From Oceanospirillum multiglobuliferum (GTDB lineage Bacteria > Pseudomonadota > Gammaproteobacteria > Pseudomonadales > Halomonadaceae): a DNA stretch of 64,000 bases. The stretch is from positions 124,001 through 188,000 of the forward strand of contig NZ_FUXG01000002.1 of assembly GCF_900167095.1 (NCBI RefSeq), written 5' to 3'. Shown in pieces: positions 39,001 through 47,753 of this stretch. A program made the translations under genes and the position numbers. The notes beneath the pieces are model-generated. The model did not search any database, was not told the origin of the DNA, and saw only the letters and a program-made list of their open reading frames with translations. How positions within the stretch are numbered: the stretch's first letter is position 1; each line of letters starts with the position of its first letter.

Positions 39001-41996
39001 GAAAGCATCTAGGTAGCTTCAGTAACTATCAAATATGGAGCGCTGATAATCTACTACTAGGTATAGTCGAAAATTCATCTGGAGCCCAATGGGTTACCAA
39101 CAAAGCAACCCAGCAAAGTTTAGCTGTTAATAGCTCAACAATTACTTGGGGTAGTTGGAAAGAAGGTTGGTCTATTTTCGACACAAAAGAGCTCATACCA
39201 AAGCAAACTCCCCTTCATTATATATATGCGGATAGCTTGACTGATGCGTCATTAGTGACTGCTCGAGGAGGTCTTTACAACTTTAATCAGGTTGATGGGA
39301 CTAGCTCTGATAATGCAGGAACCTTTGGTAATGTACAAGGTAGTCTGAGCATTGACTTTAGTAATCAGCAAGCAGACTTAAGTCTTTCAAGCCAAATGAA
39401 TGGGATAACTTGGAGTGCATCAGGCAAGGGGAGTTTAAATAGCCTGCAGTCAGGGGGGGTTGCGTTGGAGGGGAAACGCACGAACACCGCTCAAATAACC
39501 TCTACTGAATCGGTTACAGGTAGCGCTATTGGGCAGTTCTCAGGTAACAGTGCAGACAGTGTATGGGGGCGCTTCTACCTTTCAAGTAATAGTGATCAAT
39601 TAAACGGAGTTTATGCTTTTAGTGATGCAAAGCTACATAACTACCTTGCAGACCTTAGTCAAGTATCTGATACCGCATATGGGCATGTGCTAGATAACCA
39701 CAGTAGTAGTAATTTGAGTGCTTTTCAAAGGTGGCAAAAAGACGGCTTACTTTTAGGCTTGGTCAATGGTACAACGCAAGAGCAATGGATAGCGGAAAAC
39801 ACGACGCAACAAAGTATTTCTGGAGGAAGTGCACTTGTCACTTGGGGTAGCTGGCAGCAAGGCTGGAACCGAGTTAATGACCAAGCACTTAGCTCACAGA
39901 CAACTCCTATTCAGTTTATTTACACCGACAGTCTAACTGACAGTTCTGTTGTTTCTAATCGCCAAGGTATATATAACTTTAGACAAGTTAATGGGTCTGC
40001 AAGTAATAAAGCTGGAGAGCTAGGCGGTCTATCAGGGAGTCTGAATATTGATTTTGGCAATCAGAAAGTAGGGCTAAATCTTTCTAGCCAGTTTAGCCAA
40101 AGTAGTTGGGCTGCCTATGGTGCGGGTGGAATAAATGAACTTCAGTCGGGTAATTTTGCACTCAGTGGCACATTCTCCAATATACAAAAAAATACTTCGG
40201 AAACTGCTACAGGCCTTGCTTTAGGACAGTTTTCAGGTGGACAAGCTGATATGTTATGGGGGCAATTCTCTCTTAATAATCAATCCCAATCAGATAAATT
40301 GAGTGGCTTGTATGTGTTTTCTGACTCTGCTGTAGATACTGTCATAACCCCTTCTTTAAAAGAAGAGGACTTTATTATTCAGCTAAGCTCTAACGGTAGT
40401 CGCTTATTGGAAGCGGGTTCAGATGTGGTTACAGCTTTCAACTACGATGGAGGCTTGTATGCTGTTAGCCTCCCGACTGCTGCAAATAATAACTCTTTAA
40501 CTTATAAAAATTTATCACCTAGCACGGCTCAGTCTTTCTCATACTCTGATAGCTATGACATCATGCGCTGGGGTTTTTGGTCTACTTACAGCCGTCATGA
40601 TGGTGTTGATACAGATAGCCCCCTTTTCTATAGCATGATTGAGAACCTTAACACGCCTAGTATCGACTCAAAATTACTAGTTAGTCAGCGCGTAGACTAT
40701 ACGCTTGTGGGAGGATTGATCTTTAGTAAATCAGGCGGGGAGCTTTTACTCGATAATAGCTTGACTCACTTAGGCTTAGACTTTGCGTCAGGTGTGCTAG
40801 GAATGTCGCTCAGCATGAACTCTAGTGATGGCCTAGAACAGTGGACGCTTGGTGCTGAGGGTAATTTGTCAGGTCTATCTATGCATGAGCCTATTGATAT
40901 TAACTTATACGGTACTGTTGAATATTCAGCTCAAGATATTGCAGGCAATGATAGTAGCCCAATGAACTATGATATTGTTAACGGTACATGGCATGCATTA
41001 TGGGGAGGAAGTTCAGGGCAGTTCTTTATTGGTGATATCTCTCTTTCTTCTGAACAAAACTCAAAGATAGCCGCAGAAGGTGTCGTAGCATTCGCAGGGG
41101 ATGTATTAAGCTACCCCAGCGCTAAAGATGTCAAAGGTATGGACTTGGTTGGTCTAGCTTCAGTGCAAATAACAGATGGTCAAGGAGTAAGTGTTTCAGC
41201 CCACGCGCTAAAGTCAGGCAATAGTAACAATGACTTTCACTTGAAATCTGCAACAGACTCAACTCTTATGAGCTTTAGGGAAGATAATAACTGGATAACT
41301 GTACGAGAAGAGCTAGCAACTCACGTCAAAAATAGCTCATCGTATACATTATCTACTAGTGGAATAGCTGTTACGCAATCAACTCAAGTTGCAGCTAACA
41401 TAGGAGACTTCACTACAGATGATGGGCAGAATACAGTTAAAAGTATGACAGGGAATAATGTTGCTGAAGTAAACTGGGGGCGTTGGGCTTCTAGTGGCAA
41501 TAATAGCTTTGATACAAATATCTCACCTTATAATGATGTTCAGGCGTTGCATTATATCTATGCATCTAATCCAACTTCACTCGATACTGTCATTAATAAA
41601 GTAGGTGTCAGCAACTATCTTTTTGCAGGTGGTACAGCTCCGACGTTATTGAATAATAATGGCTCATATGTTGGAACGCTGAACAAATTTGGTATTGAAG
41701 TTGACTTTAGTGGGCAATCTTTAGCTGCAATGCTTGATTTGACTTTAAATGGCAATACCTATACTGCAATTGGAGGTGGTGGTATATCTGAATTCTTAGA
41801 AAGTTCTGGTATTGCTTTGTCAGTGGAGCAAGAAAGCTCCGTTGTTGGAGGGGGGAGTTTAAATGGTCTGTTTGTTGGCTCAGATGCTGAAGGCATTATT
41901 AGTCAATACAACTTGTATGTACCTAGCGGCTCCATCAATGGTGCAGCACTGCTACAACAAATTACCCATTCTCTATCACAGACGTCTCCACCTTAA
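36099..41996 (+). CDS. Giant exported FecR-domain protein with tandem ~231-residue repeats
   Basis: A 1965-residue protein. A signal peptide ends near GFAWA-GEAG (about residue 38; an alternative ATG at 36129 shortens the n-region). A FecR domain follows (about 42-195: GKVNIISASGE, VFEGDKIVSE, LRTPVATIGIRGTDLELYYL). A Pro/Asp/Glu linker runs to about 350. From there to about 1490 it is built of tandem repeats, then a diverged C-terminal region ending in another WGRW...LHYIYAS copy near 1790. Each repeat carries WGSW, HYIYADSL, IDFS, WSASGKGS, LGQFSG and LWGHF motifs, resembling TbpB-like barrels. No lipobox Cys is visible. Asn/Ser/Thr-rich composition suits a surface protein. Probably exported with help from the preceding Slam-like protein. 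Confidence 0.8.
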   Translation: MFNIELLVTTMISKIAIDARKIYQIPLLLIVFSGFAWAGEAGKILFVHGKVNIISASGESRLAERGASVFEGDKIVSEAASSMQLKMIDSGYLAIRPSSVIRLDEYRFEQKENDTAQASLLKGGIRSITGVIGKTKKESFKLRTPVATIGIRGTDLELYYLPQKSRAGSVNGAYLRINSGRGYIQTQAGVQFVSSNQVAFATNSQQLPTLINNPPKFFNDPNEDPLADTGGEGSISDEGEANPRQVPPEDVRSGNTTPDSTSLNAKPKAKERSEPSVVNYSLPPDMQESWRINDIEEPVEVSYHEPTFSVVDNTVKDIENKTPDTTNGQDPGVIDGEAPKDPIEVSKPKGRYNYSTKPSFSGQNLSDSSEAALAIDFDSGIVNYSLSLFFKPEAGRQVAKASSENGGEWSFKGTGNISDLNTSGLVLSGYYLDYTDQKKYSAGGVWKGMFTGDNAESFTGSLDLFTLDNSLSFSGTSTSTNRDQSTINFLSGFSENSNNIVGYIQSDKNSDVLSNYQLWQENGQLVALVHKANQGQLLADSAVEKGLLAGGATVTWGHWQTGWSTFDGQDLLPQATPLHYIYADNLSDSAVLKDRQGTYLFNNIDSSVSNSLSEISTLSGDLTVDFSTKEAHLEFVSKFSQSSWSAAGRGSIASLQLGEFSISGLRTSIQDSTTEAASGKVLGQFSGENLNSLWGHFSLTSPTDYLSGVYAFSNPKLIDYLADLTLAGSKLGYLLEGPSVSSLDDYDLWQSDNMLLGAVNRTSQEQKVTKVTTQKIVPSGESRVVWGSWLQGWNRINDQVLTQHLTPIQYIYADSLSDNSIITNRLGTYSSSHIDGIASNSIAELGDLSGNVNIDFSAHSADLDILSNIGNDTWTASGKGPISSLQAGQFGLIGQRKNNQNDSSEDASGLILGHFSGANLDTLWGHFRLTSNTDQLNGVYAFSDFNLDGYLSGLKKDDRTITGYLLEGKHLGSFSNYQIWSADNLLLGIVENSSGAQWVTNKATQQSLAVNSSTITWGSWKEGWSIFDTKELIPKQTPLHYIYADSLTDASLVTARGGLYNFNQVDGTSSDNAGTFGNVQGSLSIDFSNQQADLSLSSQMNGITWSASGKGSLNSLQSGGVALEGKRTNTAQITSTESVTGSAIGQFSGNSADSVWGRFYLSSNSDQLNGVYAFSDAKLHNYLADLSQVSDTAYGHVLDNHSSSNLSAFQRWQKDGLLLGLVNGTTQEQWIAENTTQQSISGGSALVTWGSWQQGWNRVNDQALSSQTTPIQFIYTDSLTDSSVVSNRQGIYNFRQVNGSASNKAGELGGLSGSLNIDFGNQKVGLNLSSQFSQSSWAAYGAGGINELQSGNFALSGTFSNIQKNTSETATGLALGQFSGGQADMLWGQFSLNNQSQSDKLSGLYVFSDSAVDTVITPSLKEEDFIIQLSSNGSRLLEAGSDVVTAFNYDGGLYAVSLPTAANNNSLTYKNLSPSTAQSFSYSDSYDIMRWGFWSTYSRHDGVDTDSPLFYSMIENLNTPSIDSKLLVSQRVDYTLVGGLIFSKSGGELLLDNSLTHLGLDFASGVLGMSLSMNSSDGLEQWTLGAEGNLSGLSMHEPIDINLYGTVEYSAQDIAGNDSSPMNYDIVNGTWHALWGGSSGQFFIGDISLSSEQNSKIAAEGVVAFAGDVLSYPSAKDVKGMDLVGLASVQITDGQGVSVSAHALKSGNSNNDFHLKSATDSTLMSFREDNNWITVREELATHVKNSSSYTLSTSGIAVTQSTQVAANIGDFTTDDGQNTVKSMTGNNVAEVNWGRWASSGNNSFDTNISPYNDVQALHYIYASNPTSLDTVINKVGVSNYLFAGGTAPTLLNNNGSYVGTLNKFGIEVDFSGQSLAAMLDLTLNGNTYTAIGGGGISEFLESSGIALSVEQESSVVGGGSLNGLFVGSDAEGIISQYNLYVPSGSINGAALLQQITHSLSQTSPP
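37758..40559 (+). repeat. Four tandem imperfect repeats of ~231 codons in the FecR-domain gene
   Basis: Measured at the recurring (V/I)xWG motif, units begin at 37758, 38448, 39141 and 39837 (residues 554, 784, 1015, 1247), giving periods of 690, 693 and 696 bases, with a fourth diverged unit of about 723 bases. Each unit has two halves, one starting WGxWxxGW and one starting at LGxFSGxNxDxLWGxF. A diverged half-unit precedes the array and others follow it. The units are similar at protein level but differ enough in DNA to be old duplications. Confidence 0.88.
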
Positions 41997-41998
41997 TG

Positions 41999-44215
41999 TT
42001 ATTTACTAGTATGCGTAAACACACCGTCCCAATTATCACCGGGCGGTGTGTCTCGATATAGCTGAATTCGCTCAAGGTAAACACTGTATAGCAGATGGTC
42101 TTCATCTGATTTCAAAGCGTCAAGCAGGCGCTCGGCGTGGCCCCACTCTTGTTTTCTAAAATGCTCCAGCGCGGTATGAAATAGGGAGACTTTATCTTCT
42201 AGTTTCTCGTCAATTTCTGTTTTCAGCCCTATCGGCTCAAAGATTGCGACGGGTTCATGCTTACCTTTTACCCGTACCAGATCAAGCTGACGGTACAGGT
42301 ATTCTGGCGCTGCATCAGCGGTGGTTTCACTGACCATAAGATCAACGCCATACTGTTTAGTTAGTCCCTCAAGACGTGAGCCAAGGTTAACGGCGTCACC
42401 CAGTACGGTATAGGCCATACGGAACTCAGATCCCATGTTGCCAACATTCATCATGCCGGTGTTGAGTCCGACCCCTATTTTCAGCTCTGGCCAACCTCGC
42501 TTTTTAAACTCAGGCCCTAATTCGTGCATCACTTGTACCATCTTTAACGCCGCTTTAACGGCGTGACTGGCATGCTGTTCATCTTTCAGAGGGGCACCCC
42601 AGAAGGCCATGATCGCATCCCCCATGTATTTGTCGATGGTGCCGCGATAATCATGAATAACACCAGTCATAGGGGTGAGAAACGCATTCATTAAGCGGGT
42701 GAGTTCCTCTGGATTTAACCCTTCTGAAATGGTGGTAAAGCCACGTACATCTGAGAACAGAACGGTCATGTCACGACTTTCACCCTCCAATGTGATGCTG
42801 CTAGGGTCTATATTCATTTCGTCCACTAACTCAGGTGGAATATATTGGCCAAATAATTTGGACAATTCTCGCTTGCCCTTTGATTCAACCAAGTAACCGT
42901 AAGCCAGTTGATAGCCTACAATCAGTATCACCATTAATAATGGAGAGGCTAAAGGGAATACCCACTGATAGTCGATCCAAAGTAACATGTTTCCATACCA
43001 AACTCCGGCCACAACAATAGTTGATACGACCAAAATAAGCATTGGTGATAAACGGGATAGACTAAAGGTTAGCAATAGACCTAAAAATAAAAGTAAAAGC
43101 AGTTCTGCCCCGACAGTATAGGTTGGTTGCTGCTTAAAGGATTGATGCAGAATACCTGCGATTAGATTGGCGTGAACCTCTACTCCTGGATAAACACTTT
43201 GTACAGGAGTTGTTCTAAGGTCTAGCAGGCCTGGAGCACTTGCGCCAAGCAACACAATAGCACCTTGTAGTTTCTCTTTAGGTACGGTTTGTCGGAATAC
43301 GTCGATAACGGAGACATATTCAAAAGTACCTCTGCCACCATAATAAGGCACTAATACTCCAGATTGGTTATCCACTGGTATTTTAAAGCCACCTACATTT
43401 AACCCCTCTAGAATTGGGTTGCTCTCATCACCGCTAATGATCAGCTCAACTGGAGGCATACCCAATACACTTCTAATGACACCTAATGATAAGGATTGAT
43501 AGTACTGACCTTTATACTCTTGCATCATTGGCACTCTGCGGAACACACCGTCAGCATCAACCAATGGGTTGTCAAAAAAACCACCGCTTATGGCATTGTT
43601 TTGTAAAATGGGTTGATTGCCAGAAAAACGCTTGGCTTGAGGGATAGGAAAATAGCTAGGTGGTATACGGCTAATTAATTCTAGTGGTTTAGGCAAGTTA
43701 CCAACAGAAGGTACTTTTTCTTCAGACTCTCTATCTAAGTAAAAACCAGTGATAGCGGAGGTTTGTGCCAGTATTTCCGCCAGCTGTTTATCGCCATCCA
43801 TCTCTGCCATCAAAGGTCTTAAAGTGGGTGCTAACTCTGGACGCTGTTCTAGCATTTTCTCCAGCGCTTCTGTTGCCCCTCGTCGATCAGGCTCTGCAAA
43901 TACAATATCGAATCCCAACGTACTGATTTCATACTCTGCAAATAAGATATAGAGCAACTCTGCCACGTATTCTCTTGGCCAAGGGTATTGCCCAATTTCA
44001 CGCAAGCTGGCTTCATCGATATCAATGATTAAGACCTGAGGGTCGCCTGTTTTGGGTAAGGTTAAATTGATTCTCAAATCATATGCGATCTGTTCTAAAC
44101 GGTTAATGAAGCTGATCGACCAATAGCCAGAGGCATGAAAAATAAAAAGTGTCATGATGGCGAGCCCACCAAGCGGACGTATCAGGCGACGCAAGAGCTT
44201 CTTAAATGCTGGCAT
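41999..44215 (-). CDS. CHASE2-domain class III adenylate/guanylate cyclase
   Basis: A 738-residue membrane cyclase. One N-terminal transmembrane segment (residues 14-32), an extracytoplasmic CHASE2 domain to about 340 (LIIDIDEASLREIGQYPWPR, VLLGASAPGLLDLRTTPV, VYPGVEVHANLIAG), three membrane helices between 370 and 442, then a cytoplasmic cyclase. The catalytic domain has both metal Asp sites (VLFSDVRGF near 487 and KYMGDAIMAFWG near 530, with the adenine-type Lys) and VLGDAVNLGSRLEGL with the transition-state Asn and Arg. All residues expected of an adenylate cyclase appear present. It ends 2 bp from the giant FecR-domain gene, tail to tail; CHASE2 cyclases and FecR-domain proteins are known to co-occur. 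Confidence 0.92.
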   Translation of the reverse strand: MPAFKKLLRRLIRPLGGLAIMTLFIFHASGYWSISFINRLEQIAYDLRINLTLPKTGDPQVLIIDIDEASLREIGQYPWPREYVAELLYILFAEYEISTLGFDIVFAEPDRRGATEALEKMLEQRPELAPTLRPLMAEMDGDKQLAEILAQTSAITGFYLDRESEEKVPSVGNLPKPLELISRIPPSYFPIPQAKRFSGNQPILQNNAISGGFFDNPLVDADGVFRRVPMMQEYKGQYYQSLSLGVIRSVLGMPPVELIISGDESNPILEGLNVGGFKIPVDNQSGVLVPYYGGRGTFEYVSVIDVFRQTVPKEKLQGAIVLLGASAPGLLDLRTTPVQSVYPGVEVHANLIAGILHQSFKQQPTYTVGAELLLLLFLGLLLTFSLSRLSPMLILVVSTIVVAGVWYGNMLLWIDYQWVFPLASPLLMVILIVGYQLAYGYLVESKGKRELSKLFGQYIPPELVDEMNIDPSSITLEGESRDMTVLFSDVRGFTTISEGLNPEELTRLMNAFLTPMTGVIHDYRGTIDKYMGDAIMAFWGAPLKDEQHASHAVKAALKMVQVMHELGPEFKKRGWPELKIGVGLNTGMMNVGNMGSEFRMAYTVLGDAVNLGSRLEGLTKQYGVDLMVSETTADAAPEYLYRQLDLVRVKGKHEPVAIFEPIGLKTEIDEKLEDKVSLFHTALEHFRKQEWGHAERLLDALKSDEDHLLYSVYLERIQLYRDTPPGDNWDGVFTHTSK

Positions 44216-44272
44216 AGAGAACCTGTGGCTGAAATGAGAGGATTATCTTGGATCAACATAAACGCAACGTTT

Positions 44273-44301
44273 TGACTATACCAGATCGGACTAAAATTAT
44301 A
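44273..44301 (+). promoter_or_regulatory. Candidate promoter of the GGDEF-EAL gene
   Basis: TTGACT at 44273-44278 and AATTAT at 44296-44301 are 17 bp apart, within the 154-bp region between the divergent cyclase and GGDEF-EAL genes. Confidence 0.45.
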
Positions 44302-44369
44302 GGGTGAAAAACCATAATCATGATCTGGCGCTATAGTTTGAGGTTACATTTTTCATATATGTATTTACA

Positions 44370-47300
44370 ATGCATAATTTATTGAGCTCTGGCAGACGAC
44401 CTGATATGCACCACTTACCCTTGAGTACATTAGTTCCATCAACGAGCCTAACCGCCCTCTCAGATGAGACTGTTGTTGATGTCATTGCCAAAATGTATCA
44501 ATTAGGCAGCAGCAGTGTCGTTATTCTGGATCAGAATCATCATCCTGTCGGTATTTTAACGGAACAAGATGTGGTCGCGCTATTTGCACAGGATGCAAGT
44601 TTATTGCAAGCCAAAGTGCAATCGGTATGTAGTAACGCGCTTGTGACGGTACTGGCTCATGAGTCTTGTCAGCAAGCGTTGCGGCTGATGACTGAGCGCC
44701 AACTGCGTCATTTGGTGCTGCTAGATGAGCAGAAGAATTTTTTGGGTGTGATCAGTGAGGACGAGTTGATCCACCATATGACATCTGTCCCGATGCAGAT
44801 TGCTCCATTGGTGAAAGAGGTGATGAGCACCTGTGTGCAGCAATTGGGGCCAAATTGTAATCTACAAGATGCGTTATGTTTGATGCGTCAGCAACGTATC
44901 AGCTGTGTGGTGGTGACAGAAGCGCAGCGTGCGATCGGGATTTTAACCGAACGAGACATTGTTTATCTGGCTGCCCAGCAAGCGCAACCACAACAACTGC
45001 TACTGCGAGAAGTGATGCACAGCCCAGTATTGTCTGTGGTCGGCGATCTGTCTGTACGTGATGCTGCTTTTTTGATGGAGCAGAAAAAGGTGCGTCGCTT
45101 TGTGGTTGAGGAGCAATCGCAGATTAAAGGGATTATCACGCATCACGATATTTTACGTTCAATGCAGCGTGCTTATGTGGAGTATTTAGAAGCAGAGCTT
45201 GCATTCAAAGAGCGGCAAATCGAAGAGATTTCAAACCACATTCGACAGTTTGATGAGCAAAAGCTGTTGCGCAGTTTGATGTTTCAGATCAGTGACAGCA
45301 TCTATGTCATTGATGCTGAGACAGGCGATATTTTGGATGTGAACCAGCAAAGTTGTGCGCAGTTAGGGTACAGCCGAGAAGAGTTGCTGAAGATGAAGCT
45401 GCCTGAACTTTCTACGGCGGCGCTGACATCCAATATTTTCAGCGTTATCAATCAGCAAATTCGAAAGCAAGGCTTTGCCTTGGTTCAAAGTCAGCATCGA
45501 CATAAGAGTGGAGCGTTGATTCCTGTTGAGGTCAAGGTCAGTCAACTGCACTTGAGTGATCGAGTGATCAATATTGCAATTGCGCGAGATCAGAGTGAGC
45601 GCCTTGCAGCAGAGCGGGCCCTACGAAATAACGCGGCTATTTACCAAGGTGTTATCAGTACAGCGTTAGATGGTTTTTGGATGACGGACACTAACGGCAA
45701 CATTTTAGATGTGAATCAAGCCTATTGTGATATGTCGGGTTTCAGTCGTGAAGAACTGCTGAGTATGCGCATTTTTGACATCGACAATTTAGAAACTGAG
45801 ACCGACACTCTGACGCGTATCGCTAGTATCAAAAAAGTCGGTCAGGCTAACTTTATATCACGTCATCATACAAAATCGGGCGTGCCTTTTGATGTTGAAG
45901 TGAATGTCACTTACTGGCCTGAGCAGGGGGGGCGTTTTTTCGTTTTCTGCCGCAATATTACCGATAAACTGGCCGCAGAAGCGTATTTGAAACTTTCGGC
46001 GACTGTATTTGAAAATACCAACGAAGCGGTAATGATTGTCGGGGCTGACTATAAAATTCAACGGGTTAATCATGCCTTCAGTGTTATGACAGGATATAAC
46101 GCTGAAGAGGTGATTGGACAGTCGGCGTCTTTATTACAGTCGGGATTACACCCTAAAAGTTTTTATGAAGAGATGTGGCGTCGAATCATCTGTGACGGTC
46201 ACTGGCAGGGTGAAGTTATTAATAAGCGTGTGGATGGTACGACCTATCCTGAGCTTCTGAATATCAGTGTGGTGAAAAACTCTGAGGGCGAAATCAGTCA
46301 TTATGTGGGTATTTTTGCGGATCTATCGAAGCAAAAGGCGTCTGAAGATAAGTTAGCTTTTTTAGACTATCACGACCCGCTCACGGGATTGGCAAATCGA
46401 AAGACCTTGATGTTGCGTCTGGATCATGCGATCAGAAATGCGCAGAAAAACAAAAAGCAAGTGGCGCTGTTGTTGATCGATTTGGATCGTTTTAAAGATG
46501 TGAACGACAGCTATGGGCATGTGGTTGGGGATGAGCTGCTCAATCGAGTCGCACGTGTCTTGGATACCGAATTGAGCGATATCGATACTTTGGCTCGACT
46601 GGGTGGCGATGAGTTTGCTTTGCTGGTCGATGAGGTCGATAGTGTGGAGTATTTGTCGAGTTTGGCATCGCAAATTATCCGTCTGCTCAATAAGCCTTGG
46701 TCTCTTTCCAATAATGTCACGGTGACCATTGGTGCCAGTATTGGTATCAGTTTGTCACCACAAAATGGTCACTCCGCTAATCAACTGCTGCAACATACTG
46801 ATGCAGCGCTCTATCAAGCCAAAGCGGATGGTCGCTCTCGGTTCTGCTATTTCTCTGAAACCTTGACACAGGAAGCCCGTTATCGGGCTGAGCTGGAAAC
46901 TCGGATGCACAGGGCGCTGAGACGGCATGAACTACAGGTTTATTTTCAGCCTCAAATCGATATTAAAAGCGCTAAGCTGACAGGGGCTGAAGCCCTTGTA
47001 CGCTGGCTTGATCCAGAGCAGGGCTTATTGTCTCCTGTGCACTTTATCGATCAATGTGAGCAAAATGGTCAGATTATTGCGCTAGGGCGGCAAATTCTAG
47101 AGATGACCTGTCAGCAAGGTAAAGCTTGGCTTGATCAGGGGTTTGCGCCGATTAGTTTGGCTGTCAATTTATCTGCGCGTCAGCTGAAAGAGCCACATTT
47201 GTATCAAGACTTGGTCGATATTCTCACCGCGACACAGTATCCCGCTGAATATTTAGAGTTGGAGCTGACAGAAAGTGCGTTGATGATGCATGAGCATGAG

Positions 47301-47651
47301 GTGGTGCTACTGTTAGAAAAAATTAAGGGGCTGGGTATTCGCTTGGCTATTGATGATTTTGGCACAGGTTACTCCTCTTTTGCCTATCTCAAACGTTTCC
47401 CAATCGACGTGTTGAAGATTGATAAAAGCTTCATTGATGATATTCCGTATAACCATGAAGGCATGGAGATTGTTTCCGCCATTATTGGTATGGGGCACAC
47501 ATTGGGGTTTGAGGTTTTGGCAGAGGGCGTAGAGACTGACGCGCAGCTGGCATTTTTAGCGCTGAAGCATTGTGACCAGTATCAGGGCTACCTCTGCAGT
47601 AAACCAATAACTGCCGCAGAATTTGAGCAATTGTTATCCGGCCAACAATAG
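44370..47651 (+). CDS. CBS-PAS-GGDEF-EAL cyclic-di-GMP signalling protein
   Basis: A 1093-residue cytoplasmic protein. Two CBS pairs (about 13-130 and 145-270: SSSVVILDQNHHPVGILTEQ, RISCVVVTEAQRAIGILTERD) suggest adenine-nucleotide sensing. Three PAS domains follow (about 300-415, 420-540 and 545-660, each with a DVNQ/RVNH-type core). The GGDEF motif is intact near 745, but the inhibitory RxxD site upstream reads SDID, so product inhibition there is probably lost. The EAL domain is intact: EALVRW near 874, NLSARQL, ELTESAL, IDDFGTGYSS, LKIDKSF, EGVET and QGYL. No transmembrane helix is seen. Both synthesis and hydrolysis of c-di-GMP are possible. ATG 44406 is an alternative start. Confidence 0.93.
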   Translation: MHNLLSSGRRPDMHHLPLSTLVPSTSLTALSDETVVDVIAKMYQLGSSSVVILDQNHHPVGILTEQDVVALFAQDASLLQAKVQSVCSNALVTVLAHESCQQALRLMTERQLRHLVLLDEQKNFLGVISEDELIHHMTSVPMQIAPLVKEVMSTCVQQLGPNCNLQDALCLMRQQRISCVVVTEAQRAIGILTERDIVYLAAQQAQPQQLLLREVMHSPVLSVVGDLSVRDAAFLMEQKKVRRFVVEEQSQIKGIITHHDILRSMQRAYVEYLEAELAFKERQIEEISNHIRQFDEQKLLRSLMFQISDSIYVIDAETGDILDVNQQSCAQLGYSREELLKMKLPELSTAALTSNIFSVINQQIRKQGFALVQSQHRHKSGALIPVEVKVSQLHLSDRVINIAIARDQSERLAAERALRNNAAIYQGVISTALDGFWMTDTNGNILDVNQAYCDMSGFSREELLSMRIFDIDNLETETDTLTRIASIKKVGQANFISRHHTKSGVPFDVEVNVTYWPEQGGRFFVFCRNITDKLAAEAYLKLSATVFENTNEAVMIVGADYKIQRVNHAFSVMTGYNAEEVIGQSASLLQSGLHPKSFYEEMWRRIICDGHWQGEVINKRVDGTTYPELLNISVVKNSEGEISHYVGIFADLSKQKASEDKLAFLDYHDPLTGLANRKTLMLRLDHAIRNAQKNKKQVALLLIDLDRFKDVNDSYGHVVGDELLNRVARVLDTELSDIDTLARLGGDEFALLVDEVDSVEYLSSLASQIIRLLNKPWSLSNNVTVTIGASIGISLSPQNGHSANQLLQHTDAALYQAKADGRSRFCYFSETLTQEARYRAELETRMHRALRRHELQVYFQPQIDIKSAKLTGAEALVRWLDPEQGLLSPVHFIDQCEQNGQIIALGRQILEMTCQQGKAWLDQGFAPISLAVNLSARQLKEPHLYQDLVDILTATQYPAEYLELELTESALMMHEHEVVLLLEKIKGLGIRLAIDDFGTGYSSFAYLKRFPIDVLKIDKSFIDDIPYNHEGMEIVSAIIGMGHTLGFEVLAEGVETDAQLAFLALKHCDQYQGYLCSKPITAAEFEQLLSGQQ

Positions 47652-47753
47652 TCAATAGCGTGTATGAAACGCCTTAATCGGGTATACTGCTGCGTCGTTT
47701 AATTCTCAAAGAACAGCAGTTTTGGCCTCTTCGGCATCAGGGAGCGCGCACCT

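Noticed and set aside
37758-40559. CRISPR-like or non-coding direct repeats
   Set aside because: The periodicity is about 690 bp, in one open frame, with substitutions that keep the protein pattern; it is a coding repeat.
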